Below, one piece after another: positions 25,919 to 34,091 of a stretch of 64,000 bases of DNA. The translations under genes were made by a program, and so were the position numbers. The stretch comes from Fodinibius sp964490705 (lineage in GTDB: Bacteria > Bacteroidota > Rhodothermia > Balneolales > Balneolaceae): assembly GCA_964490705.1 (NCBI GenBank), contig CAZBCG010000002.1, forward strand, positions 288,900 through 352,899, written 5' to 3'. Numbering within the stretch: position 1 is the stretch's first letter; every line of letters starts with the position of its first letter. The notes under the pieces are model-generated. The model worked only from the letters and a program-made list of their open reading frames with translations. It searched no databases and was not told where the DNA came from.

Positions 25919-26437
25919 TTACCATCCGCTGACAGCATCGTTGAACATATTGTCAGCGACTTGGCTCAGCGCATTTTGGGCAGCCGTGGTTTCGCCTTCA
26001 ATGGGACTTTCATTTGTATCGTAATCATCCGATCCCGAAAAAGTAGTACTCCATTCTGCCTGATCTTTATTCGTGTATTGATAGGTGGCTCGAACCGTAA
26101 TGGTAACTTCGTTGCGACTGGTTTGTTCTTCGCCGGTAATACTAAATGCTTCGTTGGTATAACGGCTAATTGATCCCTCCAGCACGGCATCGGCTTCACC
26201 GCGGGAGTTTGCCAGTTGCAACCTTGTTTGATTGATAAAACGTTCAATCAGGGCCTGGTTTAGCAGGTCGCTTAAATTACTGATTCCACTGTTCGACTGG
26301 TCAGCAAAAAATGGAATGTAGATTGAGTTTACATCCTCGGGGATAGAAGTCCCCGTAAAGCTGTATCGAAAGCATCCCGAGAGGGCAAAGCTAATCAGCA
26401 CTAACAGCAGAAACGATCGAAATTTATTACAGGCCAT
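25919..26437 (-). CDS. LptE-like LPS-assembly lipoprotein
   Basis: This 172-residue protein starts at the ATG at 26437 and has a lipoprotein signal ending FALSGC (C22). The body FRYSFTGTSIPEDVNSIYIP, then LTEALIERF-type helix (LLNQALIERFINQT) and AVLEGSISRY, matches the LptE fold, in which it plugs the LptD barrel during LPS export. A longer reading frame opens at 26533 but would prepend a polar stretch that lies inside the upstream gene. With the chosen start the gene overlaps the sigma-54 activator by 11 nt (ATG GCC TGT over GGC CTG TAA), which suggests coupled translation. LptE sequences diverge strongly, so this is by pattern and neighbourhood. Confidence 0.75.
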   Translation of the reverse strand: MACNKFRSFLLLVLISFALSGCFRYSFTGTSIPEDVNSIYIPFFADQSNSGISNLSDLLNQALIERFINQTRLQLANSRGEADAVLEGSISRYTNEAFSITGEEQTSRNEVTITVRATYQYTNKDQAEWSTTFSGSDDYDTNESPIEGETTAAQNALSQVADNMFNDAVSGW

Positions 26438-27707
26438 ACTGATCGAGCTTGCGGTATAAAGTTCGTTCACTGATGCCCAACGCCTCAGAAGCTTTGCGCC
26501 GGTTACCCTCATACTTCCGGAGGGCTTGTTCAATCAAAAACTGCTCTGTTTTTTCGATGGATGGAATATCGTCACTCGTAAAAAAATCTGAAAAAGCATC
26601 CTCTTCTTGTTCTTCCGAAATATCTGCCTCAGCAAAAGACTGAACGCCAATATCTTCATCAGCGGCATTCCCCACATCGATATCCATATCAGACATATTG
26701 GGATCATTTACTTCATCCTGGATATTCTGGGGCAGGGCTTTAATGTTTTTCTGCGAAAAGGTGGAATACAGAAAATTAGCCAGCATCTTTTTGAGATCAC
26801 CAATATCACTTTGGAGCTCTACAAGGGCACGGTAAATCAGTTTTTGGTCGTCATTACCAAAAGCGCCATTGCTGCTTTTCTTTTGATCGGCCAGTACCGG
26901 CAGGTTATCCGCAGAGCCCGTATGCTGACGACCTTTCAAATACTTCTGGAGCTTTTCGGTATCAATAAATTGTGACTTTTCGAGCACAACCAGCTGTTCG
27001 GCGACATTGCGCAACTCACGGACGTTGCCCGGCCAGCGATAAGAAACCAGCAGTTCTTTGGCATCATCAGAAAAACCTTTAAACACTGAATCATACTTGG
27101 CAGAAAATTCTGTCACAAACTTCCGAAATATCGGGATGATATCATCGGGCCGTTCGCGAAGGGGCGGGAGTTTTACTTTGACGGTATCGAGACGGTAAAA
27201 CAGATCCTCACGGAATGATTCTTCCTGAACCAGCTGCCACAGATCTTTATTGGTAGCAGCGATAACCCGTACATCGGTTGTACGTACTTTGCTTGAACCA
27301 ACGCGAAAATATTCCCCTGATTCTAACACCCGTAACAACTTAACCTGAACATTGGCGGGCGTATCGCCGATTTCATCAAGAAAGATGGTGCCGTTGTTAG
27401 CTTTTTCAAAATATCCTTCGCGGGCTTCATGGGCACCGGTAAACGCACCTTTTTCATGACCAAAAAGTTCACTTTCGATAATGCCCTCGGGAATGGCGCC
27501 ACAATTTACAATCACCATGTTTTCGTTTTTGCGGTGACTGATCTCGTGGATAGCTTTGGCTGTCACATCTTTACCGACGCCACTTTCGCCCTCGAGTAGT
27601 ACAGTAATATCAGTGTCGGCCACCTGTATAACTTTGTCGATAACCTGCTTAAGGGCAGCAGATTCACCAATAAGTCCAAATCGTTCTTGAAATGCTTCGC
27701 GATCCAT
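26427..27707 (-). CDS. Sigma-54-dependent activator without a receiver domain
   Basis: The 426-residue protein begins directly with the AAA+ domain (about 10-245). It has Walker A GESGVGKD (40-47), the sigma-54 contact loop GAFTGA (87-92), Walker B FLDEIGD (109-115) and WPGNVRELRN. A long acidic linker (about 260-380; DADISEEQEEDAFSDFF) leads to a Fis-type helix-turn-helix (about 387-426; RKASEALGISERTLYRKL). There is no PAS, GAF or response-regulator input domain, so activity is probably set by level or by a partner binding the acidic linker. It is first in the activator-lptE-TPR run, overlapping lptE by 11 nt. The target genes need -24/-12 promoters, which I did not see within the window. 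Confidence 0.9.
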   Translation of the reverse strand: MDREAFQERFGLIGESAALKQVIDKVIQVADTDITVLLEGESGVGKDVTAKAIHEISHRKNENMVIVNCGAIPEGIIESELFGHEKGAFTGAHEAREGYFEKANNGTIFLDEIGDTPANVQVKLLRVLESGEYFRVGSSKVRTTDVRVIAATNKDLWQLVQEESFREDLFYRLDTVKVKLPPLRERPDDIIPIFRKFVTEFSAKYDSVFKGFSDDAKELLVSYRWPGNVRELRNVAEQLVVLEKSQFIDTEKLQKYLKGRQHTGSADNLPVLADQKKSSNGAFGNDDQKLIYRALVELQSDIGDLKKMLANFLYSTFSQKNIKALPQNIQDEVNDPNMSDMDIDVGNAADEDIGVQSFAEADISEEQEEDAFSDFFTSDDIPSIEKTEQFLIEQALRKYEGNRRKASEALGISERTLYRKLDQYGL

Positions 27708-27928
27708 AAAGCAGAAGCTTATTCTGTCGTTAAAATCTTTTGATGTTATATAACCCTAAAGGTAAGAATTAGATGTTTAGAGTCATAAATATATTGTCTT
27801 AAAAGGTTCTGTTGTACTATTCCATTATTCATACTTTATTTCTTCCTGTATTACTTTTTCTTCTAAGATTAGAAAGAAAAATTGGTAACCATTAAAGGAG
27901 TTGTTCGTCACACTATTGCATAAAGGTT

Positions 27929-27970
27929 CAAACCTGCTGTTTCGTTCAATTGATCATGTACGCAGGTTTG
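27929..27970 (+). promoter_or_regulatory. Inverted repeat in the leader of the ECF sigma gene
   Basis: CAAACCTGC (27929-27937) and GCAGGTTTG (27962-27970) are perfect 9-base inverted arms around 24 bases. The right arm ends 17 nt before the sigma-factor ATG. It could be an operator for a dimeric regulator or a leader hairpin; the sequence does not decide. Confidence 0.4.
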
Positions 27971-27987
27971 GTTAGAAAATGTAAAAC

Positions 27988-28560
27988 ATGGAGCAACGGG
28001 AAGAGGAGATTCAAGTAATAGAACAGATTTTAGATGGTGATCGCCGTCACTATCGTACGCTCGTAGATCGCTATGCACCAATGGTCTTTAGTGTCGTGAA
28101 TCGCTTTGTAGATAATGATGATGAGGCCGAAGAGTTGGCACAAGAAATATTTGTTAAAACGTATGAGCGATTATCCTCTTTTAAAGGGAATTCAAAATTT
28201 TCTTCCTGGCTTTATATGATCGCGAAAAATCACTGTAGAGACTATGCGAAGAATATTCGCAGGCAAAACAGCAGATTCAGCGAAATGGGGGAGCAAGAGC
28301 TCAATAATAAACTTGAAGATGACGATTTGCCGGATCAGGCAGTTGAACGAAAAGAATGGCTTGATCTGCTAAAAGATGGATTGGATCACATAAATCAAGA
28401 TTATGCAGAAGCTTTTTTATTGAAATATGATAACAATATGAGCTACAAAGCGATGTCGAAACGACTGGACGTGACAGTCAGTGCACTGAAAGTACGGGTA
28501 TATCGTGCTAAAAGGGAATTGAAGACTTTTATCGAAAACAGGACTAATTATTATGGATAA
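27988..28560 (+). CDS. ECF (extracytoplasmic function) sigma factor
   Basis: The protein has 190 residues. Region 2 spans about 10-95, with EAEELAQEIFVKTYERLSSF and FSSWLYMIAKNHCRDYAK. Region 4 spans about 125-185, with YAEAFLLKYDNNMSYKAMSKRLDVTVSALKVRVYRAKR. It directs RNA polymerase to a small regulon and is normally held by the anti-sigma factor encoded next. The stop codon overlaps the start of that gene by 8 nt, the usual coupled arrangement. ECF operons are often autoregulated; the 280-base upstream gap holds an inverted repeat and could carry the self-recognised promoter. Confidence 0.92.
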   Translation: MEQREEEIQVIEQILDGDRRHYRTLVDRYAPMVFSVVNRFVDNDDEAEELAQEIFVKTYERLSSFKGNSKFSSWLYMIAKNHCRDYAKNIRRQNSRFSEMGEQELNNKLEDDDLPDQAVERKEWLDLLKDGLDHINQDYAEAFLLKYDNNMSYKAMSKRLDVTVSALKVRVYRAKRELKTFIENRTNYYG

Positions 28561-29275
28561 GGACAAATTACTGCGCCAGTACTTGGACGGAGAACTTACG
28601 CCTGAAGAAGAGCAGAAAGCATTGCACGAAATTGCTGATGATCCCGAAATGCGATCCATGCTTCGGTTTGAGCATACCTTATCGAGTTCGTTGGCTCGAG
28701 GAGCCCAAATCAAATCCGAGCAATTAGTACCTGAAGGGTTTACAGATAATGTAATGCATCGAATAGAACAGCAGGAAGGGGAGTTGGAAGCGAAAGGATT
28801 TGCAGAAAAGCTTACGTCGTGGTATAAGCAACTCTGGATACCCAAACAGTTTCAATGGCGTCCGGTGTATGCTTTTGCAGCTGCAATTTTGGTCTTTATT
28901 TCATTTACATATCCATTGTTTTTAGCAAATGATTGGCAACAGACCCAACAAGCCGATATGGTGAGTTCCCAAAAGCCGGGAGGTTCGGTCCAGCAAGTTT
29001 CCTCTACGGGTGATCAGGTAATGCTTCGCTTTGTATATATCGGCAATGATGCAGAATCAGTGGCAGTGGCCGGTGATTTTAGCGATTGGGAACCTATTGA
29101 AATGACGAGACAAACCGTGAATGGAGAAGATGTGTGGACGGGTCTGGTTTCGATGAACAGGGGTGAACATCGTTATATGTTTGTTAAAAATGACAGCCAA
29201 TGGATTACAGATCCGCTGGCAACGGTACAACGCGATGACGGTTTTGGGAATAAAAATGCAGTTATATATCTATGA
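28553..29275 (+). CDS. Anti-sigma factor with an extracytoplasmic CBM48-type domain
   Basis: The protein has 240 residues. The N-terminal cytoplasmic part (1-75) has the anti-sigma pattern LLRQYLDGELTPEEEQKAL but no zinc-finger His/Cys set. A basic stretch and one transmembrane helix follow (about 104-124; VYAFAAAILVFISFTY). Outside the membrane a spacer (125-150) leads to an early-set/CBM48 domain (154-240) of the kind found in AMPK beta subunits. The glycan-contact residues of that family are kept: W179 in DFSDWE, W217 in SQWITDP and N235 near the end. This suggests a sigma factor released by an alpha-glucan or a related glycan. The gene overlaps both neighbours (8 nt and 4 nt). The domain combination is the unusual point. 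Confidence 0.85.
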   Translation: MDKDKLLRQYLDGELTPEEEQKALHEIADDPEMRSMLRFEHTLSSSLARGAQIKSEQLVPEGFTDNVMHRIEQQEGELEAKGFAEKLTSWYKQLWIPKQFQWRPVYAFAAAILVFISFTYPLFLANDWQQTQQADMVSSQKPGGSVQQVSSTGDQVMLRFVYIGNDAESVAVAGDFSDWEPIEMTRQTVNGEDVWTGLVSMNRGEHRYMFVKNDSQWITDPLATVQRDDGFGNKNAVIYL

Positions 29276-30537
29276 GAATTATTCTGTTTGTCATGTGCAT
29301 AACATTTGCAATATCAACCATTAGTCGTGCCCAACAGGAGCAGGGCCGAACGGTTCTTTCACTTGATTCCAGGTTTGGGTATTCAACCAATAGCTATCTG
29401 AACCCATTCTTGTCGGAATGGAATACCTCACAAGAATCAGCCTACAATTTTACGTCCATATTGGGGCAGCAGTTTTGGTACACGAATGGACATTCAGTTT
29501 CAGTCACCGGAGGATTTATTTATGAGCCCTTTCTCAATACTCAGTTTGATAATTGGGTAGGCGGGTTAGCACTTATTGATTACAATTATCGACTCTCCGG
29601 CAATTTTAGTTTGGGATTGGATGGCGGAGCAAGCTACCTGAAAAGCAGTTACAGCCGCCGGTTGTTGTGGGCACAGCCGAAATTGACGTGGTTTATGTCG
29701 CCCTTTACACTTTTACGTCTCAAAATGGGATCGAATTTTCGAACGTACCGCAATTACCAAGGCATATCGAGCACGAGCGATCGGTTTGATCTGTACAGTT
29801 TGGAATTTGAAACATGGCCTGATTATCAGTGGCGGTTGTCGGCCGGTTTACATGGCACATTAGACCATATTCCGAATATCCAGGAGGGATTTAATACAAA
29901 AGCCTCGGTTGGATATTATTTTCGGACGGGTGCTTCCGTAACGTTAAGTGGAACTATGCAGCAGTATCAATTTGATCAAACGACAAGCTCAGGCGATGGT
30001 GGCGGAACCCCGCCTGTTGGCGGAGGTGGACAACCCACCACTTCTACCGTGACCAATACCGACCGTATTTTTCGACTTCGGTTGGATGGGGCTGTCCCTC
30101 TTAATGAACAATTTACGCTCTTTGCAGGGGTAGAGGCGTTGCAGTTTAACTCGGAATCGGCAAACTCTTCAACCAATGATTATAAGGTTTCGGGGGGCAT
30201 GAGGTTTAGCTTTGAACCGCGTTTGGGATCACAAGATCAGGCTATTATGCCTGAATGGGAGCAAGCCCCTGAACAGCAAAAGGTGTATATCCAATACTCA
30301 GGTGAAGGTCGCTTATTTTTAGTGGGAAGTTTTAGCAACTGGAATAAAGCAGGTATCCCGCTCACCGAGCAATCGGACAATACGTATGTTACCCGACTAT
30401 CATTGGATGTAGGTACGTATGAGTATAAAGTACTTAAGGTGGAGGGAGATTCTGAAGAATGGCTGCCGTTTTCCAGTGAGATATATACGGTTGATGACGG
30501 TTTTGGGAGCGAGAACGCAATTTTATTGGTCAAATAA
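29272..30537 (+). CDS. Outer-membrane barrel-like protein ending in a CBM48-type domain
   Basis: The 421-residue protein has a signal peptide (about 1-20, ending SRAQQ). Residues 25-320 alternate short amphipathic strands rich in Tyr, Phe and Trp, as in outer-membrane barrels. A Gly/Pro-rich loop lies near 238-262 (GDGGGTPPVGGGGQP). The C-terminus (334-421) is a second early-set/CBM48 domain, parallel to that of the anti-sigma factor: W357 in GSFSNWNK, W397 in EEWLPF, N415, and the shared DDGFGxxNA ending. Start and upstream stop overlap as ATGA. It may present a glycan-binding domain at the outer membrane, matched to the sensor in the inner membrane. No known family beyond the domains. Confidence 0.8.
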   Translation: MRIILFVMCITFAISTISRAQQEQGRTVLSLDSRFGYSTNSYLNPFLSEWNTSQESAYNFTSILGQQFWYTNGHSVSVTGGFIYEPFLNTQFDNWVGGLALIDYNYRLSGNFSLGLDGGASYLKSSYSRRLLWAQPKLTWFMSPFTLLRLKMGSNFRTYRNYQGISSTSDRFDLYSLEFETWPDYQWRLSAGLHGTLDHIPNIQEGFNTKASVGYYFRTGASVTLSGTMQQYQFDQTTSSGDGGGTPPVGGGGQPTTSTVTNTDRIFRLRLDGAVPLNEQFTLFAGVEALQFNSESANSSTNDYKVSGGMRFSFEPRLGSQDQAIMPEWEQAPEQQKVYIQYSGEGRLFLVGSFSNWNKAGIPLTEQSDNTYVTRLSLDVGTYEYKVLKVEGDSEEWLPFSSEIYTVDDGFGSENAILLVK

Positions 30538-30554
30538 AGTAGAGAATAAAGATT

Positions 30555-31466
30555 ATGAAAACATACAAGAAAATATTGGCTTCTTTGGTTACCGGTTGCC
30601 TGTTGATGGTAATGACGGGCCCAATTGTTGCCCAGGACAGTAATACATCTGCACTTATCGAAAAGGCAAGAAAAGCGGGCATCCAAGAAGCAGTGCTGAC
30701 TGAATTACAAAACAAAGCACAAGGGCAGGGGATAAGTCCGGAGCATCTGAGCCAGATTTTAGAAGCAGCCCTTGAGATGTCAGCTCAGGATTTACCTGCA
30801 GAAATGGCTATCAATAAAGCACTCGAGGGAATTTCAAAAGGTGTACCAAGCGGACGTATTGTTCCAGCTGTACATCAGGTTCAACAAAGTATGTCGCAGG
30901 CGGCCCGGGTAGTTGATCCGTGGGTGCAAAAACCAGGAGTTCAACAGATGATTAATCGGGAGGGCAGTGGAATGTCATCTGAACAATTCAGAACTGAAAT
31001 GGCACGCGCTGTTTCTACTTCATTTATTCAAAACGTCCCTGCTGATGCGGTAAACCAGGTGTTATCTCAAATAGATTCTGAATCAGTACTTTCTAATACC
31101 AACCCTGCTAATGTCGTTGTTGCCATGGGAATCCTTTCTGATTTACCAACCACGGGAGATCAGCCGGATGTTTCGGCTAAATTTATTGTGAGAGCGTTAA
31201 AGCGGGGCTTTAATGCTGATCAGTTGCAGAAATTACCTTCTGCGCTTGAAATGGGACAGCAACGCAGTCAACTTCCGGCGGCTTCGGTAGTCAATCAAGT
31301 GGCTTCTCAGATGCAGGATGGAATACCGGCAAAGCAAATTCTACAAAACCTTTTTAATGGGAATATTGGTGGCGGCCCACCGGGCGACCTGCCGAAAGGG
31401 ATAGACAATAAACCGGATAATAATGGTAGAGGGAATGGCAATAGCAATAGAGGCGGGGGTAGATAA
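30555..31466 (+). CDS. Secreted helical protein with Gly/Asn-rich tail, unknown family
   Basis: The 303-residue protein has a signal peptide (about 1-26; LLMVMTGPIVAQ). The body (30-265) is mostly helical and rich in Gln, Ala and Ser, with repeated short units of the form Pro-x-x-x-Val/Ile-x-x-x-hydrophobic (VPSGRIVPAVHQV, VPADAVNQVLSQI, LPAASVVNQVASQM, IPAKQILQNLFNG). The tail (about 268-303) is GGGPPGDLPKG then RGNGNSNRGGGR, disordered and basic. It follows the barrel gene by 17 nt and ends before a weak terminator, so it belongs to the sigma operon. I do not recognise the family. It could be a regulated structural or surface protein. Confidence 0.7.
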   Translation: MKTYKKILASLVTGCLLMVMTGPIVAQDSNTSALIEKARKAGIQEAVLTELQNKAQGQGISPEHLSQILEAALEMSAQDLPAEMAINKALEGISKGVPSGRIVPAVHQVQQSMSQAARVVDPWVQKPGVQQMINREGSGMSSEQFRTEMARAVSTSFIQNVPADAVNQVLSQIDSESVLSNTNPANVVVAMGILSDLPTTGDQPDVSAKFIVRALKRGFNADQLQKLPSALEMGQQRSQLPAASVVNQVASQMQDGIPAKQILQNLFNGNIGGGPPGDLPKGIDNKPDNNGRGNGNSNRGGGR

Positions 31467-31495
31467 TATTTGCCTCATTATTCTGTGTTCAGGTA

Positions 31496-31522
31496 AAAGG
31501 CTGCTTTTTTGAAGCGGCCTTT
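31496..31522 (+). terminator. Weak terminator at the end of the ECF operon
   Basis: AAAGGCTGC and GCGGCCTTT pair over 9 bases with one G-U, around a loop that carries the T-run. It starts 29 nt after the stop at 31466. It lacks a strong U-run after the stem. Confidence 0.45.
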
Positions 31523-31643
31523 GGTATTTCAAAAGATTATAGAAAAGTGAGTAACCTTTTTTGAAGTCGGTCGTCATATGGGCAGAATCGGGAGGAATCC
31601 TTTTAAAAAACAAATATCATTAACTTCAAAAAAAGTAAAAACT

Positions 31644-32468
31644 ATGATACCCAATAAGATACTATCGATACCATTTGCATTTATTGTTGCTCTTCTTGTG
31701 CTTTTCACCGGTTGTGGAAGCGATGGCGGCACGGGATCTGGCGGTGGAGCAGGGAGTATGACCGTTGAGATGACTGATGCCCCTATTGATTCTGCTGACG
31801 CTGTTAACGTGTTCATTGAACGCGTTGAGGTAAATAGGGAAGGCAGTTCAGAGGGTTGGATTACGCTGAATGAGCCTCAGCAAGAATATGATCTGCTCGA
31901 ATTAACCAACGGAGCAACCACTGTGCTTGGGAGTGCTGAGCTAGAAGCCGGCACATATCAACAGATACGATTGGTTTTAAGTCAAGACGGACATAGCCTG
32001 GAAGTGGGAGAAGACGTTTATAATTTGACTGTTCCCAGCGGTGCTCAAACAGGTATTAAGCTTAATATTGATGCCGAAATTGAAGCCGACGTTGAATACG
32101 TGCTGCTGTTGGATTTCGATGCCAGCAGATCTGTAGTCAAAGCCGGGCAAAGTGGAATGTATTTGCTTAAACCGGTTATCAAAGCGAAAGAAAAAGCTAT
32201 TACCGGCAACATCGAAGGAACTATTGATCCTGCAGAAGCAGAGCCGGTGGTTTATGCTATTGCAAACTTAGATACGATGGCTTCTACTGTTGCTGATACA
32301 TCAGACGGTTATTTCAAACTGATTGGTTTGGAAGAAGGAGGTTATGACCTGTCTGTTGATCCACGTAATGATGACTATGAACCTACTTCAGTGGAAGGGG
32401 TTGATGTTACCGTTGGAGAAACGAATAACATAGGAACTGTTGAACTCTCTAGTAGTTCCGGTAACTAA
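31644..32468 (+). CDS. DUF4382-like lipoprotein
   Basis: The 274-residue protein starts at the ATG at 31644 and has a lipoprotein signal ending LFTGC (C24) and a Gly-rich tether. The main domain (about 38-185; MTVEMTDAPIDSADAVNVFIERVEV, then YDLLELTNGATTVLGSAEL and YLLKPVIKA) follows the DUF4382 pattern. A carboxypeptidase-regulatory-like beta-sandwich comes after it (about 190-274; GYFKLIGLEEGGYDLSVDP). A longer frame opens at 31578 but would put a polar stretch before the signal peptide. The function of DUF4382 is unknown. It follows the ECF operon by about 180 bases and may or may not belong to its regulon. Confidence 0.75.
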   Translation: MIPNKILSIPFAFIVALLVLFTGCGSDGGTGSGGGAGSMTVEMTDAPIDSADAVNVFIERVEVNREGSSEGWITLNEPQQEYDLLELTNGATTVLGSAELEAGTYQQIRLVLSQDGHSLEVGEDVYNLTVPSGAQTGIKLNIDAEIEADVEYVLLLDFDASRSVVKAGQSGMYLLKPVIKAKEKAITGNIEGTIDPAEAEPVVYAIANLDTMASTVADTSDGYFKLIGLEEGGYDLSVDPRNDDYEPTSVEGVDVTVGETNNIGTVELSSSSGN

Positions 32469-32490
32469 TATTTTGTCTCCCCAAGCCGTA

Positions 32491-32528
32491 AGGCTCACAT
32501 CCTTTTATTGTGGATGTGGGCCTTTTTT
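32491..32528. terminator. Strong terminator between the lipoprotein gene and miaB
   Basis: GGCTCACATCC and GGATGTGGGCC form an 11-bp stem (one G-T pair) around a short loop, with six T after it. It ends the plus-strand gene and may also serve miaB from the other side, since the two genes converge. Confidence 0.85.
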
Positions 32529-32545
32529 ATTGAGTTAGAAAAGTA

Positions 32546-33913
32546 TTATGCAGCAACGGGTTCCTGTTCAAATTCTTGAATACTGCTTTTTTGGATGACA
32601 TCACCCATCAGGGTAGCAGAAGTACAATCGGTAATGGTAACTTCGACATAATCACCTTTTTCGAGATTATCCTGTCGGTCAAACACCACCATTTTGTTAG
32701 TGTCGGTACGACCACAGAGCTGTTCGTCGGATCGTTTGCTTGTACCTTCGATGAGTACCAAGTGACGTCGCCCAATTTCTTTTTTATTCAGTTCTTCCTG
32801 GATATTCATCTGCTGTTCAATGATCTCAGAAAGGCGACGTTTTTTAACGTCCTCGGGTACGTCATCTTCATATTTACGCTGCGCCAGTGTACGTCCACGT
32901 TCGGAATAGGCAAACATGTAGGCCAAGTCATATTTCACCTTCGCCATCAGCGACAGCGTATCTTCATGCTCTTCTTCAGTTTCACCACAGAAACCGGTAA
33001 TAATATCAGTCGATAGCGTAACGCCCGGAATAATATCACGCATTTTCTCAACGAGATCTAAATATTGCTCTCGGGTGTAGGGACGACGCATGCGCTCCAG
33101 CACATCACTATTACCCGATTGAGCGGGAATATGAATATAATTGCAGAGATTAGGCTGCTCGGCAATAATTTCGAGCAGCTCTTCGGGGAAGTCCTTGGGG
33201 TGGGGAGAAGAAAATCGAATTCGCATCTCGGGATCTACCTGGCTGGCTTTGTACATCAGATCGGCAAAGGAGTTGTCGCCGTCGTCGTATGAGTTTACAT
33301 TTTGTCCCAGCAGGGTGACTTCTTTGTAGCCCTGATCGCTGAGTTGCTGCAGCTCTTCAATAATGCTTTCGGCATCCCGGCTGCGTTCGCGTCCGCGGGT
33401 GAAGGGCACCACACAAAAAGCGCACATATTATCACAACCGCGCATAATGGTCACAAAAGCACTTACGCCATTGTCGTTACGACGTACCGGTTTAATATCG
33501 GCATAGGTTTCTTCGAGAGAAAGGAGCGTGTTGGCTGCTTTTTGTCCGTCACTAACTTCGGCCAGCAGTTTAGGCAGATCGCGATAGGCATCGGGACCCA
33601 CAACGAGATCAACGAGCTCTTCTTTTTCCATGATTTTATCGCGGATACGTTCAGCCATGCAGCCCAAAACGCCCACGGTCATATCACGGTTTTCGCGCTC
33701 TCGTTTCATCGCTTTGAATTCCTTCAGGCGATTCCAGACCCGCTCTTCGGCATTTTCGCGAATAGAGCAGGTGTTTACAAAAATGACTTCAGCATCTTCA
33801 GGTTCATTCACCGGCTCCATGCCTTCTTCCATCAGAATGGAGTTGACGATCTCGGTGTCAGAAATGTTCATCTGACAGCCGTATGTTTCGATGTAAAAAT
33901 TGCGTTGATCCAC
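32546..33913 (-). CDS. miaB: tRNA-2-methylthio-N6-dimethylallyladenosine synthase
   Basis: The 455-residue protein has the MiaB three-domain layout. The N-terminal UPF0004 domain carries cluster cysteines (C13 in ETYGCQMN, then VNTCSIREN and LGCMAE). The radical-SAM domain has C160, C164 and C167 in GCDNMCAFC. A C-terminal TRAM domain follows (about 375-440). It adds a methylthio group to the isopentenyl-adenosine at position 37 of tRNAs reading U-starting codons. Length and all six cysteines agree with the family. It is monocistronic and converges with the DUF4382 gene across a strong terminator. Confidence 0.95.
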   Translation of the reverse strand: MDQRNFYIETYGCQMNISDTEIVNSILMEEGMEPVNEPEDAEVIFVNTCSIRENAEERVWNRLKEFKAMKRERENRDMTVGVLGCMAERIRDKIMEKEELVDLVVGPDAYRDLPKLLAEVSDGQKAANTLLSLEETYADIKPVRRNDNGVSAFVTIMRGCDNMCAFCVVPFTRGRERSRDAESIIEELQQLSDQGYKEVTLLGQNVNSYDDGDNSFADLMYKASQVDPEMRIRFSSPHPKDFPEELLEIIAEQPNLCNYIHIPAQSGNSDVLERMRRPYTREQYLDLVEKMRDIIPGVTLSTDIITGFCGETEEEHEDTLSLMAKVKYDLAYMFAYSERGRTLAQRKYEDDVPEDVKKRRLSEIIEQQMNIQEELNKKEIGRRHLVLIEGTSKRSDEQLCGRTDTNKMVVFDRQDNLEKGDYVEVTITDCTSATLMGDVIQKSSIQEFEQEPVAA

Positions 33914-34091
33914 TATCGACAGGATTTAATTCCTTAAATTTATTGAGTCTCTAAATATAAGAAGAGATTGCCTCTTTGTGAAAGGCAGTTACTGGATACC
34001 AGATTCTGGTTTAGTTTTGGTTTAGGATGATAAGAAAGATTTGTTTTATGGTATATCTAGCATCCAGTTCCCAGAACCCAGGAACCAGAAA

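Noticed and set aside
33302..33937. A 211-codon open frame antisense to miaB
   Set aside because: miaB on the minus strand keeps all cluster cysteines; the antisense product resembles nothing.
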